DNA from: Bacillota bacterium
GTDB taxonomy: Bacteria > Bacillota_E > JAJZYS01 > JAJYTV01
DNA: 39,547 nt
Direction of reading: 5' to 3'
NCBI GenBank assembly: GCA_021845645.1
Contig: JAJZVM010000033.1
Coordinates: 1-39,547 of the forward strand
Shown: positions 23,368-30,988 of the stretch, one piece after another
How positions within the stretch are numbered: the first letter of the stretch is position 1
Layout of the letters: the number at the start of each line of letters is the position of its first letter
Translations under genes and position numbers: made by a program
The notes under the pieces: generated by a model
The model's database searches: none
The model's input: only the letters and a program-made list of their open reading frames with translations
What the model was told of the DNA's origin: nothing

Positions 23368-25362
23368 ATGCCCACCGCCGACTGGCCAGCGGCGCGCCGC
23401 CCCTGGCCGAGGCTCGCGCTCCTGACGGTGGAGGAGGGACTCCTCGCGGCGAGCCCGAGCCTTGTCGGGGCCCTGCGGAGCCTCGGCGGCGACGGGACGC
23501 AGCTGCATCGCCTGGAGACCCCGGCCAGGGGCCGCCTGGAGCTCGCCGCGCGCCTGGGCGACGTGGCCCTGCTCGAGGGACCCGTGCACCGCGACGTCGA
23601 GCAGCTGGGGGGCTTCGCCATCGTGGAACCGGGCGGGGGCGACGCCATGAAGCTGTCGCCTGCGCTGCCTGCGGCGCTGCCGGACGGCCTCGCGCCATTC
23701 GCAGCACTTCTGCAGGGCCTGCGCCTGGGCGGGCCGATCCGGGAGGGCTACGCGCGGCTCGTCGACCAGGCGCTCGAGGTCTGGGCGCGCCCCGGCTTCG
23801 ACGTCTTCATCTCCTTGTCGCGCCTGCACTTCACGCCCTACGAGCACCAGCTGCACGCGGCGGCGGCCGCCCTGCAGCGCATGCGCGGGCGCGCGATCCT
23901 GGCTGACGAGGTCGGGCTCGGCAAGACGATTGAAGCGGGGCTCGTGCTGAGCGAGCTCCATCTGCGTGGACTCGCGGCGCACACGCTGGTGCTGCTGCCG
24001 GCCGGACTCGTCGGGCAGTGGAGCGAGGAACTCCACCAGAAGTTCGCGCTGCCGTTCCTGACGTACGGCACGGCGGCCTGGGACGAGAGCGAGGATCCCC
24101 TCGCCGCGCCGCTCGTCCTCGCCTCGATCGCCGCCGCGCGGCGCAGTCCCCTGCGCGAGCGGCTGGAGGCCCGGGAGTGGGATCTCGTGATCGTCGACGA
24201 GGCCCACCGGCTGAAGAACCCGCGTTCGGCGTCGGCCATGCTCGTCAAGGGCCTGCCTGCCCGCTACATGCTGCTCCTCACCGCGACCCCCGTCGAGAAT
24301 CGCCTCGACGACCTTTACCAGCTCGTGAACCTGGTGCGACCGGGGCATCTCGGCACGCCCGGCGCCTTCAAGGCGCGCCACCGCGCCAGCGAGGGCGGGC
24401 AGGTCGCGCACCTCGCCGAGCTGCAGCAGGCGATGCGCGATGTCATGGTGCGGCACCGGCGCAGCGAGGTGGCCCTGATGCTGCCCAGGCGCGTCGCGGA
24501 GACGCTCAGGGTGCCGCAGTCGGCGGCGGAGGCCGAGCTCTACCTGGCGGTGTCCCGCCAGGTGCGCGACCAGGCGCGTGGCGCCTCGTCCTCGGCGCTC
24601 TTCGCGCTGCGCCAGATCCAGCGCCTCGCGGGATCGAGCCCGCGGGCGCTCGCGGGGGGACTGGCGCGCATGGGCTGGCCCAAGCTCGCGGCGCAGGCCG
24701 CCGCCGTCGGCGGGAGCGAGAAGGCCAGGGCGCTGCTCCTGCGCCTGCGTCACCACGCGGCGACGGGAGAGAAGGTGGTCGTCTTCACGGCCTTCCGCGA
24801 CACGCTCGCCTTCCTTGCGGCGGAGGCGGCGCGGGAAGGGCTGCCGGCGACGCTCTACCACGGGGGGCTCACGCGGCGCGAGAAGGACGAGGCGATCCGC
24901 TCCTTCCAGGCGGGCACAGATCTGCTCTTGACGACCGAGGCGGCGGGCGAGGGGCGCAACCTGCAGTTCTGCCACGTCATGATCAACTACGACCTGCCGT
25001 GGAACCCGATGCAGATCGAGCAGCGCCTCGGCCGCATCCACCGCATCGGCCAGACCGAGGACGTTCTGCTGACGAACCTTGTCGCGCGGGGCACGCTCGA
25101 GGAGCGCATCCTCGGCGTGCTCGAGACCAAGATCAACCTCTTCGAACTCGTGGTCGGCGAACTCGACATGATCCTCGGCCGGATCGAGGACGATCTGGAC
25201 CTCGAGTCGCTGATCTTCGCCTCCTACGTGGAGAGCGGAAGCGACGAGGAGTTCCAGGGACGCCTCGACGAGCTGGGCGAGCGCCTGGTGCAGGCCCGGG
25301 CCGCCTACCTCGAGAGCCGCGGCGAGAACGATCTGCTGCTGGGGGAGGCGGATGCCCCATGA
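23368..25362 (+). CDS. SNF2/RapA-type DEAD/DEAH helicase
   Basis: A 664-residue superfamily 2 helicase of the SNF2/RapA type. The start ATG 23368 has GGGAG ten bases upstream; GTG 23362 is a close in-frame alternative. After about 150 unfamiliar residues come the helicase motifs: Q-motif region FTPYEHQLHAA, Walker A DEVGLGKT at about 180-187, LLPAGLVGQW, DEAH at about 277-280, LTATPVENRLDDL, then the second lobe with VVFTAFRD, LLLTTEAAGEGRNLQ, and QRLGRIHRIGQ near 551. Such enzymes translocate on double-stranded DNA and remodel protein-DNA complexes. The next gene overlaps it by four bases (ATGA), so they act together. Similar helicases occur in DISARM (DrmD) and as general repair factors (RapA, YqhH). 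Which role applies here is open. Confidence 0.9.
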   Translation: MPTADWPAARRPWPRLALLTVEEGLLAASPSLVGALRSLGGDGTQLHRLETPARGRLELAARLGDVALLEGPVHRDVEQLGGFAIVEPGGGDAMKLSPALPAALPDGLAPFAALLQGLRLGGPIREGYARLVDQALEVWARPGFDVFISLSRLHFTPYEHQLHAAAAALQRMRGRAILADEVGLGKTIEAGLVLSELHLRGLAAHTLVLLPAGLVGQWSEELHQKFALPFLTYGTAAWDESEDPLAAPLVLASIAAARRSPLRERLEAREWDLVIVDEAHRLKNPRSASAMLVKGLPARYMLLLTATPVENRLDDLYQLVNLVRPGHLGTPGAFKARHRASEGGQVAHLAELQQAMRDVMVRHRRSEVALMLPRRVAETLRVPQSAAEAELYLAVSRQVRDQARGASSSALFALRQIQRLAGSSPRALAGGLARMGWPKLAAQAAAVGGSEKARALLLRLRHHAATGEKVVVFTAFRDTLAFLAAEAAREGLPATLYHGGLTRREKDEAIRSFQAGTDLLLTTEAAGEGRNLQFCHVMINYDLPWNPMQIEQRLGRIHRIGQTEDVLLTNLVARGTLEERILGVLETKINLFELVVGELDMILGRIEDDLDLESLIFASYVESGSDEEFQGRLDELGERLVQARAAYLESRGENDLLLGEADAP

Positions 25363-27287
25363 GACTGGAGCCGGGCCTGCGCTTCTTCCTGCGCTATGTC
25401 GAAGCGCATGGCGCCGAGGTCCTCGAGGAGGACGAGCAGGCCTACGTGCACCTGCCCCAAGAGATCAGAGAGGACTTCGCGCTGCCCGAGGAGCTCGCGC
25501 TGACATCGGACTCCGAGGTCGCGCAGGAAGGCGGGCAGATGCTGGTGATCGCCGGCCACCCGCTGCTCGAGGCAGCCGCCGAGCGGGTGCTGCAGCAGGG
25601 CGACGCCGGCTGGTTGGCGCTTGCCTGGCCGCGCGGCACGCCGCCCGCCGAGGAGACCCTGCTCGCGGGGCTGCGCGCCTTCTACCCCGTGGAGCACGGC
25701 CGCATCGACCTCGCTTGCAGGCCCGAGCCGGTCTACGTCCCCCTGCTGCGCATCGGGGCGCTCGCCTCCTTCCGCGGTGAGAGCCAGTTCCTCGAGCGGA
25801 TCGAGACCTGCGTCGACGCGACCGAAGGTCTGGCGCTTCCCGCCGCCGCAGCCCGGCGCGCACTGCTCGCCCCCGCGGCGGAGGCGCCCGAAGCCTGGAG
25901 CGTGCTGGCGCCGCGCTTCGAGGCGGCCCTGGGCGCCGGGCTGCAGGAGCTCGAGCAGCGCGCGGCGCTACGCGCCGCCGAACTCGACGCTGGCGCGCAG
26001 GCGTTCCTGCGCGAGGAGCTGGGGCGGGCGGCCGCCTACTACGCGGCACAGCTGCAGCACATCGCCAAACGGCGAGAGGGCGCGGCCCCCGAGCGGCAGC
26101 AGCTCTACGACGAGCAGGCGCGCGTGACCGCCGCGGAGGCTGCGCGGCGCCGGGACGAGATCGAGGAGAAGTACCGGGTGCGGAGCACTGTCCGGCCCTT
26201 TCGCCTGCATCTCCTGCTCGCACCCGCCCTTCACCTCGAGCTCGAGGTGCGGCGCGGCGAGCGGCGCTATCCGCTCGCCTGCAACTACCTGCTCGAGGCC
26301 CAGACCTTCCTCGGCCTGCGCTGTCCAGGCTGCGGCGAGGTGCAGCCGCTCGTCGCAGGGCGTCAGGAGCTCGGCTGTCTTCGCTGCCAGGGCGCGAGGG
26401 CGGAGGAGGCCCTCCCCCCTGCCCAGGAGCGACAGCCAGGGGCCGCCGCCGCAGCCAAGACCCCGCCCGCGCGGCCGCCCGCGACGGCTGGGCCGCTCAG
26501 CCCGGGACAGCGTCGGGCGAAGCCCGGACCCGTGGCGGCAGGAGGGGCGCAGCCGCCGCGCCCGGCGTCTGTCCATAGGCTCCATATGCCCTGGCAGGAC
26601 TGGGCTCCTGTGCCGATGCTCGCACAGGAGTTCTTCCAATTGGTGCTCGCCGGCCTCGACTGCCCTGTCCCGGTGGCCCGGCACTCACCGCTCGACATCG
26701 CCCTGCGCTGGTTCGGCTGGCGCGGGCTGCACCTCGTGCTGGACCTGCCGTACCCAGAGGAGCCGACCCCGGGCTGCAGGCTGACATCCCTCGCGCTGAT
26801 CGACGGCCACCACCTGTCGGGACGGCTGCACGCCGGGGGCATGAAGCGCGAGTTCACGCTCCTGACTCAGGGAGCGGCTGAGGTCGCCACTCTCTGGGAG
26901 GTCCTGCCATGCCAGCTCGCGATGGCCGATCGCCTCGCGCCCCTGATGAAGCTGGGCCACCAGTTGACGGCGCTCGAGGACATGGCCAGACGTCAGCCCC
27001 CGCCGAGCGGCCTGGACGACGTCGAGTGGCGCCTGCTCGGCGAGGGCTCCGAGCGCTGGCAGTTCTCCCTGCTGCTGCGGGCCGTCAGCATCTGGCGCCG
27101 GGCCGGGCGCAAGGCCGCGGGGATCTCGCCGCGCGCCGCCGCCAGCGGGCTCTTCCTCCTGGCCACCGACCAGTCTGGGCTGAAGGCACCGGAGGCCGAC
27201 GTGGCCAACACGTTCGGCGCGGATCCGCTGCGCGGCCGCCAGGCGGCCGAGGCCATTGCGCGGCGCCTGCCGCCGCAGAGGCTGTGA
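25359..27287 (+). CDS. Coiled-coil zinc-ribbon partner of the SNF2 helicase
   Basis: A 642-residue protein of unknown function. The ATG 25359 overlaps the helicase stop by four bases, and GGGGGAGG is its SD. Visible parts: an N-terminal alpha/beta domain (to about residue 190), then a long charged coiled coil (about 190-270; AAELDAGAQAFLREELGRAA, a Glu/Arg-rich helix, then RRRDEIEEKYRVRS), a strand-rich block (RPFRLHLLLAPALHLEL), and a zinc ribbon with CPGC at about 322-325 and CLRC near 338-341. A Pro/Ala-rich linker (about 345-410) follows, then a C-terminal domain of about 230 residues with W and P conservation (DWAPVPML..). The fixed order after a SNF2 helicase suggests a loading or regulatory subunit. 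No enzymatic motif is seen. Confidence 0.82.
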   Translation: MRLEPGLRFFLRYVEAHGAEVLEEDEQAYVHLPQEIREDFALPEELALTSDSEVAQEGGQMLVIAGHPLLEAAAERVLQQGDAGWLALAWPRGTPPAEETLLAGLRAFYPVEHGRIDLACRPEPVYVPLLRIGALASFRGESQFLERIETCVDATEGLALPAAAARRALLAPAAEAPEAWSVLAPRFEAALGAGLQELEQRAALRAAELDAGAQAFLREELGRAAAYYAAQLQHIAKRREGAAPERQQLYDEQARVTAAEAARRRDEIEEKYRVRSTVRPFRLHLLLAPALHLELEVRRGERRYPLACNYLLEAQTFLGLRCPGCGEVQPLVAGRQELGCLRCQGARAEEALPPAQERQPGAAAAAKTPPARPPATAGPLSPGQRRAKPGPVAAGGAQPPRPASVHRLHMPWQDWAPVPMLAQEFFQLVLAGLDCPVPVARHSPLDIALRWFGWRGLHLVLDLPYPEEPTPGCRLTSLALIDGHHLSGRLHAGGMKREFTLLTQGAAEVATLWEVLPCQLAMADRLAPLMKLGHQLTALEDMARRQPPPSGLDDVEWRLLGEGSERWQFSLLLRAVSIWRRAGRKAAGISPRAAASGLFLLATDQSGLKAPEADVANTFGADPLRGRQAAEAIARRLPPQRL

Positions 27288-27638
27288 GCGCCCGCTCACA
27301 CATGGTGCCTGGCGAGCGTCCCCGGGCCTCGTGGCGATCGGCGCGGGCACCCCGCACCGACACCGTCGAGCACCGTCCGCGGCTCGGTGCCCTGCAGGCC
27401 GAGCCGCAGGGCGTGTTCGTGCTGCCGTCGCCTGCGCGCGATGCCGGGGAGTTCCTGGCCCAGGTGCTGCCGGCATGTCGGCGCGTGACGGCGCAAAGCC
27501 TGCAAGGTCCCGCGCAGGCCACCTGCGTCTGAGGGCCGGGCGCGGGGTGCGAGCGCTGCGGACCGGCATTCGGCACGGCATCACGATGCGATGGATGCGG
27601 TGGATGCCAGGGATGGGGCCGCGAAAGGGGATGGGGGC
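27288..27638. other. Spacer before recQ
   Basis: About 350 GC-rich bases. An open frame runs through to 27532 but has no SD and looks like a read-through of helicase-region composition. I find no gene or clear promoter here. The AAAGGGG at 27624-27630 serves the following gene. Confidence 0.4.
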
Positions 27639-29336
27639 ATGGGCGGGCAGCAGCGGGGCAGGGTGCGCCCCGACGGGTCGCTCGCGCTGCCGGCCGGGGT
27701 CTTGCGCCAGGCGGGCCTCTCGCCGGACGCGGCTGTGGAGATCCTCGTCAAGGCGGGCGCCATCCTCGTGCGCCGGGCCGGGGCCGTGGCACCGGACCTC
27801 AAGGCGATCCTGCGCGGGCGCTTCGGCCTCGAGGCGTTCCGACCGCTGCAGGAGGAGGTGATCCGCTCCGTCCTCGCTAAACGTGACACCCTTGCGGTGA
27901 TGCCCACCTCCGCGGGCAAGTCACTCTGCTATCAGCTCCCGGCGCTGGTGCTGGAGGGCATCACGATCGTCGTGTCGCCGCTCATCGCGCTGATGCACGA
28001 CCAGGTGCGCTCGCTGCGGCGCCTGCGCATCCGGGCGCTCGCGATCACGAGCGCCTTGGACGGGCCAGAACTCGGCGACGCATACCGCCAGCTGCGGGAG
28101 GGTCTGGTCAAGATCGTGTTCGTGGCCCCCGAACGGCTGCGCAACCCGGAGTTCCGCGAGGCGCTGCAGGGCGTCCGGGTCGAGTTGCTCGCCGTCGACG
28201 AGGCGCACTGCGTCTCGAGCTGGGGCCACGACTTCCGGCCGGACTACCGCCTCATCCAGGACTTCCGCCGCCTGCTCGGGAGCCCGCGCCTCCTGGCGCT
28301 CACCGCGACGGCGCCTCCTAGGGTGCGCCAGGACATCGTGCGAAGCTTCGGCATCGAGAACGTGCTGGTGGCGCCCTGGGACAGGCCCAACCTGCGCTAC
28401 GGCGTGGTCGCGCTGGCGGACGAGGCTGGGCGCCAGCACGAGGTCCTGCGCTGGCTTCGCCGCCTGGACGGCGGATCCGCCATCGTCTACGCGACGACGC
28501 GTGGCCAGACCGAGGGCTGGGCCGCCACGCTCTCGGCGGCCCTCGGCCGGACGGTGCTCGGCTACCATGCGGGCATGCGCAAGGAAGAGCGCACGGCTGT
28601 GCAGGAGCGCTTCATGTCGGGCGACGTGCGGGTCATCGTCGCCACCACCGCCTTCGGCATGGGTGTCGACAAGCCGGACATCCGCATGGTGCTGCACGTG
28701 TCGGTGCCGGAGTCTGTGGAGGCGTACGCGCAGGAGAGCGGTCGCGCGGGGCGCGACGGCCGGCCGGCCTGGGCCGTCATCTGCACCGTGCCACACGACG
28801 ACACCGACCTGCGCCTCTTTCTGCTCGAGCGCGAGCGCCCGGACGAAGCCTGGCTCAAGAGGCGTCTTGAGGAGCTGGAGGCCGCAGGGCGTGATGCCGT
28901 CTACCGCTTCGCCATCAGCGAGAGCGAGCGGCCGCAGGCGACCCTGCTGCTGTCGCAGCTGGTCGAACGGGGCTTCGCCGTGGCCGGTGCCCGCGAGCGC
29001 AGCCTGGAGGCGGTGACGCTGCGCCGCGCTATGACCGAGGCCGACGCGCAAGAGATCCTGCAGGACATCCTGCGCCGGCGGGCGGCCAAGCTGAGGCGCT
29101 TCGAGGACATGCGCGGCTACCTCGAGGCGCGGTCCTGCCGGAGATCCTACCTCCTCGGCTACTTCGGCGCGCTGGGCGAGACGCGCAGGCCAGCGGTCTG
29201 CTGCGACCGCTGCCAGCCGGCGGAGTTCCTGCCTCGACCGGCACGGGCAGTGCCGAAGCCAGGTCATGCGCCGCGAACAGCCCCCCAGGCGCGAACCGGG
29301 GTCAAGATGCCCAGCCGGCGCAAACCCGGATCATGA
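27639..29336 (+). CDS. recQ: RecQ-family helicase with N-terminal AbrB-like domain
   Basis: A 565-residue protein. The start ATG 27639 has AGGGGATGGGGG upstream; ATG 27591 lacks an SD. Residues about 7-47 (GRVRPDGSLALPAGVLRQAG, then a helix and AVEILVKAGAILVRRAG) fit the SpoVT/AbrB swapped-hairpin DNA-binding pattern (R-V--G-I-LP---R---G-----EV-----G--LVRR). RecQ proteins normally start near FGLEAFRPLQEEV (here residue 62). The RecQ core is complete: Walker A TSAGKS at 90-95, SPLIALMHDQV, DEAHCVSSWGHDFRPDY near 186, LTATAPPRV, and QESGRAGRDGRP. The C-terminal zinc motif is altered: one Cys in SCRRSYLLGYFG, then CCDRC instead of CxxCxxC. There is no HRDC domain; a basic tail of about 40 residues ends the protein. 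It unwinds 3'-5' DNA in recombination and fork repair. Confidence 0.88.
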   Translation: MGGQQRGRVRPDGSLALPAGVLRQAGLSPDAAVEILVKAGAILVRRAGAVAPDLKAILRGRFGLEAFRPLQEEVIRSVLAKRDTLAVMPTSAGKSLCYQLPALVLEGITIVVSPLIALMHDQVRSLRRLRIRALAITSALDGPELGDAYRQLREGLVKIVFVAPERLRNPEFREALQGVRVELLAVDEAHCVSSWGHDFRPDYRLIQDFRRLLGSPRLLALTATAPPRVRQDIVRSFGIENVLVAPWDRPNLRYGVVALADEAGRQHEVLRWLRRLDGGSAIVYATTRGQTEGWAATLSAALGRTVLGYHAGMRKEERTAVQERFMSGDVRVIVATTAFGMGVDKPDIRMVLHVSVPESVEAYAQESGRAGRDGRPAWAVICTVPHDDTDLRLFLLERERPDEAWLKRRLEELEAAGRDAVYRFAISESERPQATLLLSQLVERGFAVAGARERSLEAVTLRRAMTEADAQEILQDILRRRAAKLRRFEDMRGYLEARSCRRSYLLGYFGALGETRRPAVCCDRCQPAEFLPRPARAVPKPGHAPRTAPQARTGVKMPSRRKPGS

Positions 29337-29594
29337 GCCGATCCAGAAGCGACCAACTGCGACCGCGGACGGCATGGCCGCAGATGCTGGCTATCGGCGC
29401 CTGCTGTCGCGGCATCCGGACCCGCGCCAGAGCGCCCGCCTCGCGACGTGGCAAGGGAGCGCCAGGCGTCGCGGCACGGGCGCCGCAACGGCCGGGGGCA
29501 TAAAAGGCAAGTGCTACCATTTCTCAGAGTCCTCGGGAGGGATGGCTTGCGGCTCTGCCGAACTGGTGCTGGCAGAGAGGGGAGCGATGGCACG
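29337..29594. other. Region upstream of the coiled-coil gene
   Basis: About 260 bases with no convincing gene. TACCAT after GCATAAAAGGCAAGTGC (near 29500-29520) is a possible -10 region for the next gene; the evidence is weak. AGGGGAG at 29577-29583 is the likely SD. Confidence 0.35.
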
Positions 29595-29975
29595 GTGGAC
29601 CATGAACTGAAGCCCTACCTCGATAGCCTGCAAGCGCAGCTTTCGTCCATGGAGCAAAGGATGGCCACCAAGGCCGATCTCGAGAGCCTTGAGCAGAGGA
29701 TGGCCACCAAGACCGATCTTGAAAGTCTAAGGATGGCCACCAAGGCCGATCTTGAGAGGCAGAGGATGGCCACCAAGACCGATCTTGAGAGTCTTGAACA
29801 GAGGATGGCCACCAATCTCGACGCTTTGGGACGACGCATGGCGGCCGATCTGGCTAACGCAGTGGAACGCCTGGACGAGAGCATCAAGAGCCGCAAAGAG
29901 GACGAGAACGCGCTCTACCGGATCGCGGAGGACCACGAGCAGCGGATCAAGCGCCTTGAACAACAAGCGCTCTGA
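29595..29975 (+). CDS. Repeat-built coiled-coil protein
   Basis: A 126-residue acidic/basic coiled-coil protein, starting at GTG 29595 (AGGGGAG 11 bases upstream; no ATG is in frame nearby). Residues 18-80 are built from near-identical units of RMATKADLES(L) with variable EQ/LR spacers: at least five copies of RMATK(A/T)DLE or a shortened form, repeated at DNA level in units of 39 and 33 bases. The rest is heptad-like (RMAADLANAVERLDESIKS, then EDHEQRIKRLEQQ). This resembles small bacterial coiled-coil proteins (CCDC90/DUF1640-like) with MATKADL-type repeats, often encoded near phage or plasmid genes. No membrane segment is present. Function unknown. Confidence 0.7.
   Translation: MDHELKPYLDSLQAQLSSMEQRMATKADLESLEQRMATKTDLESLRMATKADLERQRMATKTDLESLEQRMATNLDALGRRMAADLANAVERLDESIKSRKEDENALYRIAEDHEQRIKRLEQQAL
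29646..29815 (+). repeat. Tandem 33/39-bp coding repeats
   Basis: Units beginning AGGATGGCCACCAAG and ending GATCTTGAGAG are repeated five times, twice as 39-base and twice as 33-base units plus a partial one. The difference of 6 bases keeps the frame and the coiled-coil register shifts by two residues. This indicates recent slippage or unequal exchange. Confidence 0.8.
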
Positions 29976-30983
29976 TCTTGCGGCGATGACGTAGACGCCA
30001 GTCTCAGTGGATCACGGGATCTACCACGCAGATCGCCCAGTGGCGAGAACCTTGCCTATGCAAATAGAGCAGCACCGCGCTCCCACGATCCCGAGGTAGG
30101 CGGTACCTCTGGCACATGCTGTGTTCGCCAGCAACACCTTTACCGCAGCACGGCTGGGCGGATCCTGTGTGTCCACAGCGATCGAGAGGAACCTGCGATC
30201 CAAAGTGCCTGAGATCGTGGCCGACAGGTTCTCCCTGTCGCGCGCAGTTCTGCACGCATGCACATCCGGCCAAGGTGGGCGATGTGGTCGTGGCGTCCTC
30301 CGACATGAAACTGTTCGTTCGTTGGGCTGAACCTGGATGCCCTTCCTGCGAAACCGGAGGCCTTTGGCGACCGGCGAGGAAGCTCCGAAACGCCTGACCA
30401 AGCTGCATGAGCCATCTGCGGAGCGTTCTTGGGAACCCGCCGTTTTTCAAGGCGTTGGGCTGACGACGAGGGGCCGCTTCGGTGGGGCAATGAGGGATGG
30501 ATCCTCCCGGTGCGCCGCCTGCTTGTTGTTCGGAGCAGGCGTGATCCTGTGCGCCCGCGCCATCACTCCACCGCCTAGACCGATCTTCTGACGCTATCGC
30601 GCTACTTCCTCGGAGAGTACGCCCTGACCGCCATGCGGGGATCGGGCATGGTGGGTTATCCGCTCTTCGGTGTCTCCGTGGTCCAGGGATGGCGCGGAGT
30701 CGTGGGCGGCCGGCGGCCGTGAGCACTGGCACCCTGCGGTCCGGCAGGATGCCCGGTCTCGGGGGCTGCCGCCGCGAAGACCCGTGCGGTGCCGTTCCCC
30801 GGTCACGCGTCGAGCGGCCAAAGATCGGCCAGGGACAAGGGCGGTTCCTGCTGTACGGTCGTGATTTCCGCCGATTTCGGACGAACGGTTCCATCTGCAT
30901 CCGGGCTCGTTCGCGCATCTTCACACCGGGCTCCCCATAGAGAGTGGAGTTGGGGCTCCACTCGAAAGGGGGACGCGTATCCG
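29976..30983. other. Gene-poor kilobase
   Basis: About 1 kb without a convincing gene. Frames are open on both strands, including a 306-codon minus-strand frame (30004-30924), but they have no SD, no domain pattern and arginine-rich random-looking composition. The segment 30100-30400 on the plus strand gives a moderately protein-like frame (NTFTAARL, then ERNLRSKVPEIVADRFSL) that lacks a start and is soon closed. It could be the remnant of a mobile or phage gene. No inverted repeats of an insertion sequence were seen. Confidence 0.4.
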
Positions 30984-30988
30984 GTGAA
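30919..30988 (+). promoter_or_regulatory. Folded leader covering the adhesin start codon
   Basis: TTCACaCCGG (30920-30929) can pair with CCGGTGAA (30981-30988), which includes the GTG start. Inside, TCCCC pairs with GGGGA and a perfect 8-bp hairpin GAGTGGAG/CTCCACTC (30942-30963) sits at the centre with a GAAA joint. The SD AAGGGGG (about 30966) also lies in the fold. It could keep translation of the giant adhesin low until unfolded. Not recognised as a known riboswitch. Confidence 0.4.

Noticed and set aside
27288..27532. Small gene between the helicase partner and recQ
   Set aside because: The frame has no SD, begins inside the previous coding end and lacks protein-like conservation features.
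29646..29815. CRISPR array
   Set aside because: The repeats are contiguous, in frame and encode a coiled coil; there are no unique spacers.
30004..30924. Transposase gene on the minus strand
   Set aside because: No DDE or HUH motif, no terminal inverted repeats or target duplications, and random-looking composition.
30919..30988. Cyclic di-GMP-I riboswitch before the adhesin
   Set aside because: A GAAAG...GGGACGC-like phrase is present, but the second conserved stem with the tetraloop receptor and the GCAAAGCC core are missing, and a different fold explains the sequence better.
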